Of a DNA stretch of 64,000 bases, positions 44,961 through 55,546 are shown one piece after another. Numbering within the stretch: the stretch's first letter is position 1; each line of letters opens with the position of its first letter. This DNA comes from Prorocentrum cordatum (Eukaryota > Sar > Dinophyceae > Prorocentrales > Prorocentraceae), in the NCBI GenBank assembly GCA_963575745.1, contig CAUYUJ010004302.1, positions 42,501 to 106,500 of the forward strand. Direction: 5' to 3'. The translations under genes and the position numbers were made by a program. Below the pieces are notes generated by a model. The model was given only the letters and a program-made list of their open reading frames with translations. It was not told where the DNA came from and searched no databases.

Positions 44961-45473
44961 GAGGAGAGAAGGCGGTGAAGGGAGCAGACAGATAATGATA
45001 CCGACACAAGCGCCCGCGGCTAACAACAAAAACAGACGACGGAACGACAAACCGACCGCAGAAAAAGTATGATACTGGGATGCGGCAATGCGTATACATA
45101 TATGTATATATAGATATACATATATACATAGGCAAACATGCATATGAAAATGTCGCCGCGCCCTTTTTATCGACTCGCCCGTGTGAACGAAGCTGACACC
45201 ACGGAAAACCGACTGCAACCCCTTCGTCCCCCGCCCAAACACAGGACACCGACACCACGGCACACCCCACGGCAAGCCCTGCGCCCGAAGCAATGTCTAC
45301 CACCCTCCCTCAAGACGGAATCCGCGCGTGGGTACCAACGGTACAGCGACAGATCAGTTCGCTGCAAGCATTCACGCAGGTGTAGCCCATCCTTGCACTC
45401 ATGTATACTTGTACACACATGTGGCAGGTCCCACAAGGCCAAACTCCTTACCCTAAACAATGCCGTCAACGCC
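44961..45473. other. Unassigned DNA
   Basis: TA-rich at 45090-45130. No gene was seen. Confidence 0.4.
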
Positions 45474-45535
45474 ATCGTCGTCGTCGCCGTCGTCGTCGTC
45501 GTCGTCGCCGCCATCGTCGCCGTCGTCGTCGTAGT
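45474..45535. repeat. (CGT)n tract
   Basis: CGTCGTCGC trinucleotides. Confidence 0.85.
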
Positions 45536-45945
45536 GGCAATAGCTGAGAAGTGAAATCGCGGCGGGAGTGACCGCGGTAATGGTAAGATCTACCGTTCTA
45601 GTCGTATCAAAACCAGAAGCGTAGCACATGAAATTGCTGTATCAATATGAAAGATGAACGGCAGTAACAGTCGTCATCTCACAAACAAGAGTTGTTGTTG
45701 CAGTAGAAGTGGCAATGGCTGCTCGGAACAGCTCCGATAAACACACCGAAAACAAGCGCGACGAGAAAAGACCAGCGAGAAACCGACTCAATTCAGTTTC
45801 CCTTTGCATGGCTCAAGCATGCGCAGCGTTTGCCGACGTTCGCGAGCAGGCTCAGCGAGACGCCCCGCTCCTAAAGGCGCCCCCAGAAGCGCTGCCGCTG
45901 CCCCAAGCAAACAAACTCGCAAACTAAAAAACATACAAAGTTAAC
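45536..45945. other. Unassigned DNA
   Basis: A plus frame at 45715-45927 (MAARNSSDKHTENKRDEKRP and on) is open but unsupported. Confidence 0.3.
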
Positions 45946-45949
45946 AGAC

Positions 45950-47335
45950 ACCCGCTCAAAAACAAACCAGACCACCCGTCAAAGCAATCCAGACCTTCCA
46001 AAGGTAGACCAACCCCGCCCGAAAGTCAGCCAGACCATCAAGCCCCGCCCGAAAATAAACCAGACCGCCCACCAAAGCAAGCCGGACTACCCAAAAATAT
46101 ACGAAATTCCGCACAACCGCAAGCCAGACCACCTGTCGCAGCAAACCGAACCACCCCAACGTAGACCAAACCCCGCCCAAGACGCAAGCAAGACCATCCG
46201 TCAAAGCAAACAAAACCCCCAAACTAATTAATAGACCCCGACCAAAAGTAATCCGGACTATCCGTCGGGACATGCCCGATCGCCCAAAACATATATACCC
46301 GAACCCGCGAAACAAAAAAAGATACAACTCATCAAGGCAAGCCATGCCAACAGCGTAAGACAAAAGCCGAACCCACAAAACCTATACCAGAACACACCCG
46401 AAGCCACGACAGACCATCCGCCAAAGCAACCCAGACCACCATAAAATATACCACCAAAAAGTATACCAGGCCACCCGTCGCAGAGGACCTGACCGCCCAA
46501 ATTATAACCAGACGCAGCCCCCCAAAAAACTAGACAACACATCAAAGCAGGTCAGACCGTCCAAGAGTAAGTATATCTGACCCCGCACAACAGTAAACCC
46601 GACCTCCCACTAAAGCAAGTCAAACCACCCAGACGTAGAACTGACCATGCCCAACGGTATACCAAACCATCCGAAAATAAACCAAACCCGGTTCAAAGGT
46701 AAGCCAGACCGACCGTCAAAGCAATCCAAACCGCCCGAAAGTAGACCCGACCCTGCCCAAAAGTAAGCCAGACCACCCAACACAGCAAGCCAGACCACCC
46801 AAAAGTAGACCAACCACGTAAAAGTAAACCAGACCCCGTCAAAAAGTAAGCCATCAAAGCAGGCCAGACCACCCAAAAGTAGACCAAACCACCTACAAGT
46901 AGATCAGAGCCTTCCACAAGTACGCCAGACCACCCATCACAGCATGCCAAACCCCAAAAGATATACCAAACCGCGCCCGGAAAGCAGGCCAGACCCCGTC
47001 CAACAGTACCACACCTCGCCCAAATGCAGACCAGACCGCCCAAAAGTAGACCAAACTCCACCTTAAAATAAACCAGACCACTCATCACAGCAGGCCAAGC
47101 CGCGAAAAAGTAAAGCAGACCCGGCGCAAAAGTAAACCATCAGACGGACCGAAAGAAGACCAAATCCCGCCAACAAATAACCAGACCACCCGACATTAGA
47201 CCAGACCCCGCCCAAAAGTAGATCAGACTCAACCCGAGATTAGACAAGGCCCCGTCCACAAGTAGACCAGACCCCGCCCAAAAGTAAACCAGGCCACCCA
47301 AAAGTAGACCAAACCCCGCCCAAAAATGCCTCATT
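45950..47335. repeat. Degenerate CCAAAAGTAGACCAGACC minisatellite
   Basis: Dozens of ~20-35-bp diverged units with cores AAAGTAGACCA, CCAGACC and CCCGCCC. Minus-strand Trp/Gly/Leu-rich frames are repeat translations. Confidence 0.85.
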
Positions 47336-48060
47336 ATGCCAGAATCAAAAATGTCCCCCGGGTTTGCACAGACTTGAGGCTTCTCTCGGCTGAAGACGAC
47401 CCAAGAGGCCAACAAGTGGACCCCGCGACGGCGCAAGAGGGCCTCCATGCAGTCGGAGATACAGCCAAAACAACTTGAATTTGGGAGACGTAAGACTCGG
47501 GATCGGGGAACTCGGGTTGGCCTGGCGAGGCTGTTCAGAAAATGACGAGACCGAGTTTGAAATTTGACGCGGGCCTTCGCTGCAAATATCCCCCGGCAAC
47601 TGGACGTCAACAAACCTGAGTTACGTCGAACTCGAGTCTCACGTTTCTGTGACTGAAGACATCCCAAGACGGCCCCTGGACAATCCGAAACGCGGAGAGC
47701 CCGAGACACACCTAAGAGAGCCTTAAGCGGCATGTTGCCACATCTTATTTCGATTACCTGGTTCGAGAACTGGCAGTGAAAAATGTAACTCACACTTGTG
47801 GGCGCAACGTGAACTATCTGACAAAATTGTGGTTGCACAATGTTGCATCATTTGTTGATCGACCTGTCCCAGGATCGGCCTAACGGAACAAGCTCGGAAA
47901 TCGAATGCTTGTTGGTAGCTCGGTTTCAGAGTCGGCACGGCCCAAATTGATTCTTCGGTTACAGCGCCGGCCCAAATATGATTCCTGGGTTCCAGGGGAT
48001 GCCCGGGGTTGATTCCTCGGTTCCAGAAGTAGCCGGGTTTTGATTCCTTTGCCAAGCCTC
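47336..48060. other. Unassigned DNA
   Basis: The minus frame at 47838-47140 mixes repeat and unique sequence. TTGATTCC(T/G)(G/C)GGTTCCAG-like units at 47950-48045. No gene assigned. Confidence 0.35.
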
Positions 48061-48071
48061 CCACCAGGGCC

Positions 48072-48180
48072 ATGGCCCCAGTCATCCCCCTCGTCTTCCT
48101 CCTGCCCCTCTTCATGATCGTGGTAACCCACTGCATCCAGGCAGCAAGCGGGACAATTCGAACGCGGCTTTTACAAGATG
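48072..48180 (+). CDS. Possible membrane-segment exon
   Basis: ATG at 48072 opens MAPVIPLVFLLPLFMIVVTH, one hydrophobic helix of about 18 residues, followed by a polar stretch. It resembles a channel or transporter segment, but one helix alone is weak evidence. No partner exon was seen on the plus strand. Confidence 0.2.
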
Positions 48181-48627
48181 ACGAACACAACTCCAACAAG
48201 ATGTGCTCCAAACCATCCTCTCCTGGTCCTCGTTCCCCGTTTGTCCTGGCCGCAAGTGACCAGTATGAGACGCCCTCACTTCAAAACGATGGAACTGCAC
48301 AACCACAAGGGGATCACGCGGACACGAGCCGGCACGCAACGATGTACTTCTCAAGCTTCAAACAGCCGAGAGAATGCCAGGGCAAGCATGCACCGCACAT
48401 TCGCTCGTGTGAGGCGAATGTTTCAACACTCTTGCATCAGCTCGCTGGTCGGCCCTGGTCGACCAAAGCGTGGCGTTGATCGGCGTGACGTAATACATCG
48501 ACATGAAGTCAAAATCACCCATGAGCGCCTCGTTCAAGGAAACTCGCAACACAGAACGGGCCAACTCAGAGGGCTGGAATCAGATGAGTCTTCTGCAAGT
48601 GCTGGATATCAAATAAGGGGGACGAAA
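48181..48627. other. Unassigned DNA
   Basis: No gene was recognised. Confidence 0.35.
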
Positions 48628-48629
48628 TC

Positions 48630-48800
48630 CATACACCGAGGCTTTTTCAGGCCTTGCGCTGAAATTTGCACAGGTAAGCGGATTCTGATGTATACGCAAA
48701 CCTGGTGCATACATGATTCGTTGCTTCCTCGGGAAATGGGGGGACAACGTATACACCACACCGCCCCGACGTCGTCCCCGACCCTCAAAAAGTCTGGGGA
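48630..48800. repeat. Dispersed repeat related to 22258-22480
   Basis: See the entry at 22258. Matching blocks include ATACACCGAGGCTTT, GGCCTTGCGCTGAAA and CCGCCCCGACG. Confidence 0.45.
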
Positions 48801-51425
48801 TTGAAAAACAGCACGCCACTGGTAATGTACATGCTCCAGCTTCCGAAGGTGAGTCTTCTACTCGTGCTGAATATATAAAATAGCGGACATGGCAACAAAG
48901 AGGGTATCGGGCCGTGCTCAGTATCCCCAGTTTTGGCTCGACAGCACATCGCAGAGCATGCCTCACATTTTTTTCTTCAGGGAACCCGCAAGGCGCCACA
49001 TGTCTCCAGTCCGACCACCATTCACACGCAACCTCAGCCAGCCTGCCAGGCCCGAAGCGAAACTCTGGGCACGCACAGTGAGGGAAAAACGTCTTATTCA
49101 AACCCACATAAGACGAAAGGGTATTGGCGCCGTGTGGGCAACTATCCCAAGTGGCTTCACACAACGGCACAAGAGAGGATCACTCCCCGTGCATGCTCGC
49201 AGAGCGTGCCTCACAAGAGGGCCCTGACCAGAGTTTCTTGACGCTGCTACAAGCAACGTAGCGGTTCAAGGCCGTCTATCGACAGCGTTGACGCGGCACG
49301 CAGCGACATCTCATACATGATATGCTACTGATTTAGCTTGAAGGTCATATTGTCACCCAGAGACAGCCGTGCTGAGGGTTGCAGCCTGGAGAGGAGTAGT
49401 CAGACAGCTCCAGAGTAGCTGCAGCTGTCAATATTGCTGACCATCAGGAGGAGGATGACTGCGGATGCTTGTGTGGCAGGGTGAGGGTGTGAGCCACCAG
49501 TGGCAGACATGTCAACAGCCTGCACAGAGGGCGCAAACACTGCAAGTCACAAGACGCGCCCCCCACCTCGTGATCCCGCTTGCCCCAACCCTTGCCTCTG
49601 ATCTCGACGCTCTTGCTCGATGAAACACCACTGCATCAGCCGCCCTGGACCACGTACTACATGCTGCCAACTCTCGTCCACGCCCGCCCTCCCCTCCGTG
49701 TACACCTCCTCCTCCTCCTCCTCCTCCTCCCCGTCCTGCCTTCCTCGTCCTGCCTTCCTCGTCCTGCCTGAATCCCTAGCTATTTGCCGCGCCCCTGTCC
49801 CTCCTTGGTGCGTTACTGCTCCCGATCCCCTCTGTTCCGCCCCAATAGCGACCCAAAGCGACCCCCCACTCGACCCATCACACGGCACATCGATGCAAAC
49901 GTTTTCCGTTTCGATTGGAGCATTCATGTCAACGAGGCGTGTACGTCGCCAATGTGGACAGACGGAACGGATCGAGATGGACAATTACTTACGTCTGGCG
50001 TGGAGTGGCGCAACCCTGTCTAGTCCAGCGTAGTCCGCCTCAAAATAATGGAATGCTGCACTCCGCTTCCTTTGTGACGATCGCTACGTGACTCACCCAA
50101 TCCTCCTCCGTACCCGCCATGAGACAGATAGACACTAGATAAACGGACAGACGGGAACAAACGGCACCAAAGCAAACTAAACCGAGCTAGCCCAGATTCC
50201 ACTGGACTTAGCCGCATTCAACTGGGCTGTACCTAGCGAGTGCAGACGCATCCAAGCCAAACCGAACTACACTGGATTTACACGTACTATGCCAGACGCA
50301 GCGCGAAACTGGACCCGACTAGACCGCACTATCGCACACTAGCCCAAGCGCGAGCCACACTAGAACTGCAGCGCGAAGTGCCCAACATTTGCCACCTGTT
50401 TGTTCGACTCACGAACTCGGTCGAACTGTCTTGCCTGTTTCCGTTTCCTACTCTGGCTTGCAATCCGCATGCTGATCCGGCCCCCACTATTCTTCCTGTT
50501 CCTCCCCCCCGTCAGCCTCCTCTCACTTCACCTCCTCCTTCCTCTCACCCTCTGCTCTCATTCCGCCTCCCTCACCCCACGCAGTTCCAACAGGAAAGAA
50601 AACATCCCAATATATGTTGCTCACACTCGAGGTCCGCGGTGACGACCATGAGAAACGGATGCGTTGCCATCCAACCTCCGACTACTTCCACAATTTGATG
50701 GAGGGAAGCTCTGTGAAGTCGACGGGTTAGAAACCTGTTAGGGAGCAGTCGGCCTCCCCGTGGTATTCGTGACTCGGTTTGTGTGGAATGTGTGGAAGCG
50801 CGCTGGAATTTCATGTGGCTTCGTAGGCACAAGTCTGGCCATAACAACGCGCCCGAAACGAACACCAAAGCCGTGTCACATGAGAAGAAGCGTGAAAGCT
50901 TCATACTAGACGGGTTCATGCGTGTATTGTGGCACTTGTTTCTGTCCAAGCCAATCGTGCAAATGAAACGCACGAGAGCGATGACAATGACAATGCTGAT
51001 GCGTTTCGAAAAATGCAATAGAACTCCTGACGGTGCCCGCAAGAGACACCAACAATCGCAAGACATTGCTTTCACTTTTGGGGGCCATATTTCTGTTATA
51101 CATAATTGGCCCAGGCGGACGGTCTCGCGGCTATGATGCCACCATCGCCGCCCCTTTGCCGCCTCGTCGCAGCCCGTCGTTTGGGCCTGACGGTCGGTCT
51201 GGCAGCTATGTTGCCGCCGTCACCGCCCCGTCGCCGCCTTGTCCCTTTGGGCATTTGCAATTTACATATGACTCTGCCACACCGCTCGTTCGAAATATGG
51301 ACGAGTCACATCCCAACGGGGCCCGGCTTCGACCCCCCACCATCTTTTGCGTTCGAAGCTAAGCATGCGCCCTCGTTGATCAACAATCAGCAGATTTCTA
51401 TATTTTTGTTGCGCAAAGAGGAACG
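48801..51425. other. Unassigned DNA
   Basis: Includes a short TCC run (49706-49735), ACTA(G/C)ACCGCACT-like degenerate repeats (50150-50370) and two related GGC/CGTCGGTCTGGCAGCTATG stretches (51110-51240). Short open frames occur on both strands, none with recognisable domains. Confidence 0.4.
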
Positions 51426-51429
51426 AAAA

Positions 51430-53430
51430 GCACACGCGCGTTCGTCGCGCGCGCATGCCGCAATCTGTCAAAACCCGTAGGGTTCGTGGATCTTTCGAAA
51501 CCGCATGTCCCGATCAAACATCGAAAACCATATGGTTTTGCAACAACGGCTCTCAAAACGAAAAATGCCGTCTTCGCGTTATTTGTTTTGTCGTGTATAT
51601 AATTTCACGGATTACCAAAACAAAAAAACAGTTGTTTTCAGCATGTGAACTAAGTGCGACAAACTTGCCTCTCGCGCGCGCGTGGCGGAATGCATCGAGC
51701 ACCCTTGCACGCCTGCTGGGGGCCATGGTCCCTGGCAAATCAAACCATGCGGGCCATTCGCGCCCGTCGGCCGCGCGCGCATGTCGAAATCCTTCCAGAC
51801 CCTTCACCGCCGACGCGTGGCATCCGTCATCGTCGTCGGCGTGATCACCATCGGTGCCATCCTTTGCCTTGCCGTCATCATCGTCATCGTCGCCACTAGC
51901 ACCGCTGCAATCATCATCGTACCTGCCGTTGTCGACGTCGCCATGTCACCGCGCCCGCCCGAATCACCGACTCACACCGAAGTGCCCCCGTGTCAGCGCG
52001 GCCCGCGAGACGAGCTGGGACATTCCCCGCGGTCGGCGCCACCGCGGCCGCGTCGGTCGCGCCAGACTAGCTGGCCGCATTGCGCGCGAGCCTGCGCGCG
52101 ATGGCGCGGTCGCAGCGATGCGCCAGCCAACGTCGAACAATTACCACATCATGGGTTTTGCAAACCAACATGCGGGTGGGTGGGTGGGATGGTTGCGCGA
52201 GCAGTGGAGTTGACAACTCACTCAGAACAATAGTGAATGTCACCGCGTAGAACCACCGAAATTGCCCCGCATATACTGACAGCCTATATCGCGTTTCACG
52301 GGATGCACCATATTTGTATTCCTCATTGAAAGAGAATTCGGATGTACCCCCCTCCAGGGTGATCGGTTCACCGTGGGGGCGTGCACTTCCCATCGTTCGT
52401 ACTCATATGAAAACATACCATCCCAACCAACCCGGTCCAGACTCCCCCCTCCTCCCGGGCCAGAGAAATAACGCGCGCACCTTATCATCATTTGTCACAA
52501 AAACCCATTTCAACATAAAACGAAGTGCACACGCGCGGGTCGTCGCGCGCGAAGTCCCAGAATCCTTTACAGACCTTGGGCGCCGGATGGAGTTCGAAAT
52601 CGACGGCCCCGAATACATATACACAACTGCTTCGCAACAGGAGCAAAATCAATGGCACTCGCGTCTTCACAAGTTCTGACAACAAAAAAGTGTGCCCCAC
52701 GTCTTTTACACAGCGTGCGACCAAGCGCACCCCTCGTCCATGAATGCTGAAATCGTTCGATAGCCTTGTGCGCGTGCTGTCGCAAGAATCTTTTCGCAAC
52801 AAATTGGGGCGAAGTGCTACGAGCGCGTCGTCGAGCGCGCATCCCGAAAAGCCTTTGCAAACCTTCAGTTTCGTAGAAGGTGCGAAATCGAGTGTCCCGA
52901 ACGAATAATATAAACACCATGGGGTTCGCAACCGGAATTGTCATACAAGGTCTACGCTTGCGCCCTTGCGGCTTCACAAGAAAACGCCAAGTTGTTATGT
53001 CAGCATGCTCCCGACTTGTTACCAAACATGCCTCTCGCGCGCGCGTCGGCAGCGCGCGCACGTCGATTTGTTTCAAATCCTTCCTCGCCGTCGCGGCGAC
53101 ACTATCATCGCCATCGGCGTGCTCTGCATCGGCGCCTCCATTGCTCTTGCCATCGTCATTGTCATCATCGTCGCCAGCATCGCGGCTGTCATCATCGTGT
53201 CTGCTTTTGTCGACGTTGCCGTGGCACCACGCCCGCCCGAAGCACCGACTCGCATTGATGTGCCCGCGCGTCCAGGCGGCCTGCGACACGCGCTGGGACG
53301 TTCGCAGCGTGGGACGTTCCCAACGGCCACTGCCACTACGGCCGCGTCGGTCACGCTCGACTTGCTGGCCGTTTTGCGTGCGAGCCTGCGCGCGCGAGCG
53401 CGACCGCAGCGGCGCACCAGCTAGCGCCAA
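51430..53430. repeat. Diverged repeat family with paired hydrophobic frames
   Basis: Blocks with CGCGCGCG..CATGNCGAAATCC and AACACCATGGGGTT-like sequence recur at about 51430, 51765, 52535, 52830 and 53035. Two ~370-bp parts (51775-52130 and 53045-53425) are close paralogs. In the plus frame both encode a hydrophobic stretch (VIVVGVITIGAILCLAVII and TIIAIGVLCIGASIALAIVI), then Val-Asp-Val-Ala-x2-Pro-Arg-Pro-Pro-Glu and an Arg-rich region. Confidence 0.55.
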
Positions 53431-53656
53431 GTCGCCATCGCAATCGCCGCCACAGGTGTTGTGTACACCAAGTTGCAGGCGTGCGCGAGCACAACAGGTG
53501 GTCACATGCGAGGCCGTCAACATCCATTCTACCGCAAGGATTGCACCACATAGTCTGCACCAGATCGGCTGCACAGCACCGGAGATGATGCTCCGGGGGG
53601 GAGGGTGGGAGTAGGAAGGGCCCTCTGACTCGTTCAACCTGGCTAACTTGGCCTCC

Positions 53657-53812
53657 GCCCCCCTCCTCCTCCTCCTCCTCCTCCTCCTCCTCCTCCTCCT
53701 CCTCCTCCTCCTCCTCCTCCTCCTCCTCCTCCTCCTCCGCCTTCTCCTCCTTCTCCTCCTCCTCCTCCTCCACCGCCTCCTCCTCCTCCTCTTCCTCCTC
53801 CTCGTCCTCCGT
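53657..53812. repeat. (TCC)n tract
   Basis: Long TCC repeat. The Leu-only and Glu/Gly/Arg-only frames across it are not genes. Confidence 0.92.
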
Positions 53813-54439
53813 AGCCAATCTGGCGCAGGCTTTCCCGTAGGCTTCCCGCTCCTGGACTCTTCCTCGGCGTACCCTGCGACCCCGGATTCACGGGGCAATG
53901 CAGCGGGCGTGAGGGAGGGGGGAACTGGGCGTTGGGCCCAACGGGAATGGCTACGGGGTGCGGCCCGAGAGCATGGCGGCCTTCGGAGTCCAGGTGGCGC
54001 GACATCGCCGCGCTCGGCGCCACCGCCACCCGTCGCGCGGCGAAACAGCGGCGCCGAGCCGCCCGCGAGGCTGCCATCCAGCCCCTCACGCAGGCTCGCG
54101 GCGAGCCTGGCTCCTGGAAGAACCGCGAGCTGGCGGCGAGGCTGGCGCTGGTGCTGTTTGCCCAGGGACGCGCTGTCCCTGGCTCCCGCCGCCACCGCCG
54201 GAACGCCGCGTGGCACGCTCAGCGAGTCCTGCCAGGCGGATTCGCCCACGCGTCCGCGGCGGACATCGCGTGGGCCTCTGCAGGCCCCAGGCTCGGCAAA
54301 GGGGGCGCTGAGCCCACCTCGTGCGGAACCACGCCGACCGTCAGCGTGCAGCTGGACGCGGAGGCCCAGCGCGTGGACGCCTCGCCCCTCGCCGCTGGCG
54401 CACCCCAGGAGGCTGCCGCTGACCCCCCCCTATCCTGGC

Positions 54440-55130
54440 GAGGACCTTCCTCGTCCTGGTAGCTGGAGGCGACGCCGATGTTCGTCCAGATGCTGGCGTA
54501 CTTTTTCGTGGTGCTGCTGGTGCTGGCCGTCGTCCCCACGACGGCTCGGACGCGCAACAGATGGGCGAGAACGACCCGTGCTCCCACGCGCCCGACGTGC
54601 CCAACCCTATCGCGCCGTTCGTGTGGACGCTCCTCCGCTTCGAAAAGAGCATGCTGGCCCTCGGCGACGAAGGCGAGATCATGCTGACGGTCGCGACGGC
54701 GACCGTGTGAGCGGCTTTCGGCGGAGAAGACGGGCTCCACGCGGAGACGGACAATAGTTTCGCAGGTGCCAGCACGTCGGAAGCGCCTCCTCGGGGCGCA
54801 GCTTTTCCCCAGGCTGCTCTTCACCACCCTGATGCTCCCGACGTGCGCCTGGACTGCACGGCGGATGTGGCTCGCGCCAAGGAGGTGGGCGACGCCTCCT
54901 TGCCCAAGCGCCCGCCCCTCCGCTTCGACGCCTCTCCCTTCGTCCCCAGCCTCGGCATCGCCTCCGCGAACGACGCCCCCGACGGGGAGGCGGAGGAGAG
55001 TGGCTCTCGGGCGCTTGCGGGAGATACAGTACTCATCTTCCTCGCAGCGTGCGGCAGGCGCCCGAGTGGTGCTGCAGGGGGCGAGGTAGGAGTTCTTTCT
55101 CGGCGAGTCCCTGCAGCAGCTCTGAGGTAG
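54440..55130 (+). pseudogene. Channel-like remnant (pore-loop region), plus strand
   Basis: A plus frame at 54478 encodes MFVQMLAYFFVVLLVLAVV, a membrane helix. One base out of register, the neighbouring frame gives HDGSDAQQMGENDPCSHAP and FVWTLLRFEKSMLALGDEGE, which looks like a TRP/polycystin pore helix with its Gly-Asp. That frame meets one TGA at 54708-54710 and then continues open and protein-like (EDGLHAETDNSFAGASTS; DVARAKEVGDASLPKR) to 55130. One frameshift plus one stop suggest a decayed copy, unless small introns or sequencing errors explain both. Family call is inference from hydropathy and a few residues. The minus strand is also open here. Confidence 0.35.
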
Positions 55131-55546
55131 TAGCAGCCGACGAGCTAGACCCATCACAGGACGGCTTCGATTCTGGCTCGTCGGACTGCCCTTCATGTCA
55201 GGGTCGGCGGCGCTGTGCTCGCGTGAGGTGCCCTTACCGATCCGCGCTCCTGCGAGCGCCTCCATCTTCAACTTGATCGCGGTGAGGCTCGCTCCTGCAA
55301 TTGTGGTCGCGCCTGGGTGCGCTCTCCGATATGCTCCGATATGCTCCTCCTCCTCCTCCTCCTCCTCCTCCTCCTCCTCCTCCTCGTCCTCCTCCTCCTC
55401 CTCCTCCTCCTCCTCGTCCTCCTCCTCATCGTCCTCCTCGTCCTCCTCCTCCTCCTCATCCTCCCTCTCCTCCTCCACCCTGCCTCCTCCTCCTCCTCCT
55501 CCTCCTCCTCCTCCATCCCTCCTGCCCCTCTCTCTTCCTCCACGTC
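55131..55546. repeat. TCC tract and flanks
   Basis: TCC repeats at 55341-55515. Left of it (55131-55340) the minus strand could encode an exon (ASLTAIKLKMEALAGARIG) and the plus strand another (DELDPSQDGFDSGSSDCPSC); neither can be chosen. Confidence 0.5.

Noticed and set aside
45956-47838. Minus-strand Trp/Gly/Leu-rich ORFs resembling membrane proteins
   Set aside because: The hydrophobic pattern comes from the CCAGACC/AAAGTAGACC minisatellite read in reverse.
53935-53962. CCGTAGCCATT on the minus strand, another partial leader match
   Set aside because: Only 11 bases match and the rest diverges; no gene follows in that orientation at a suitable distance.
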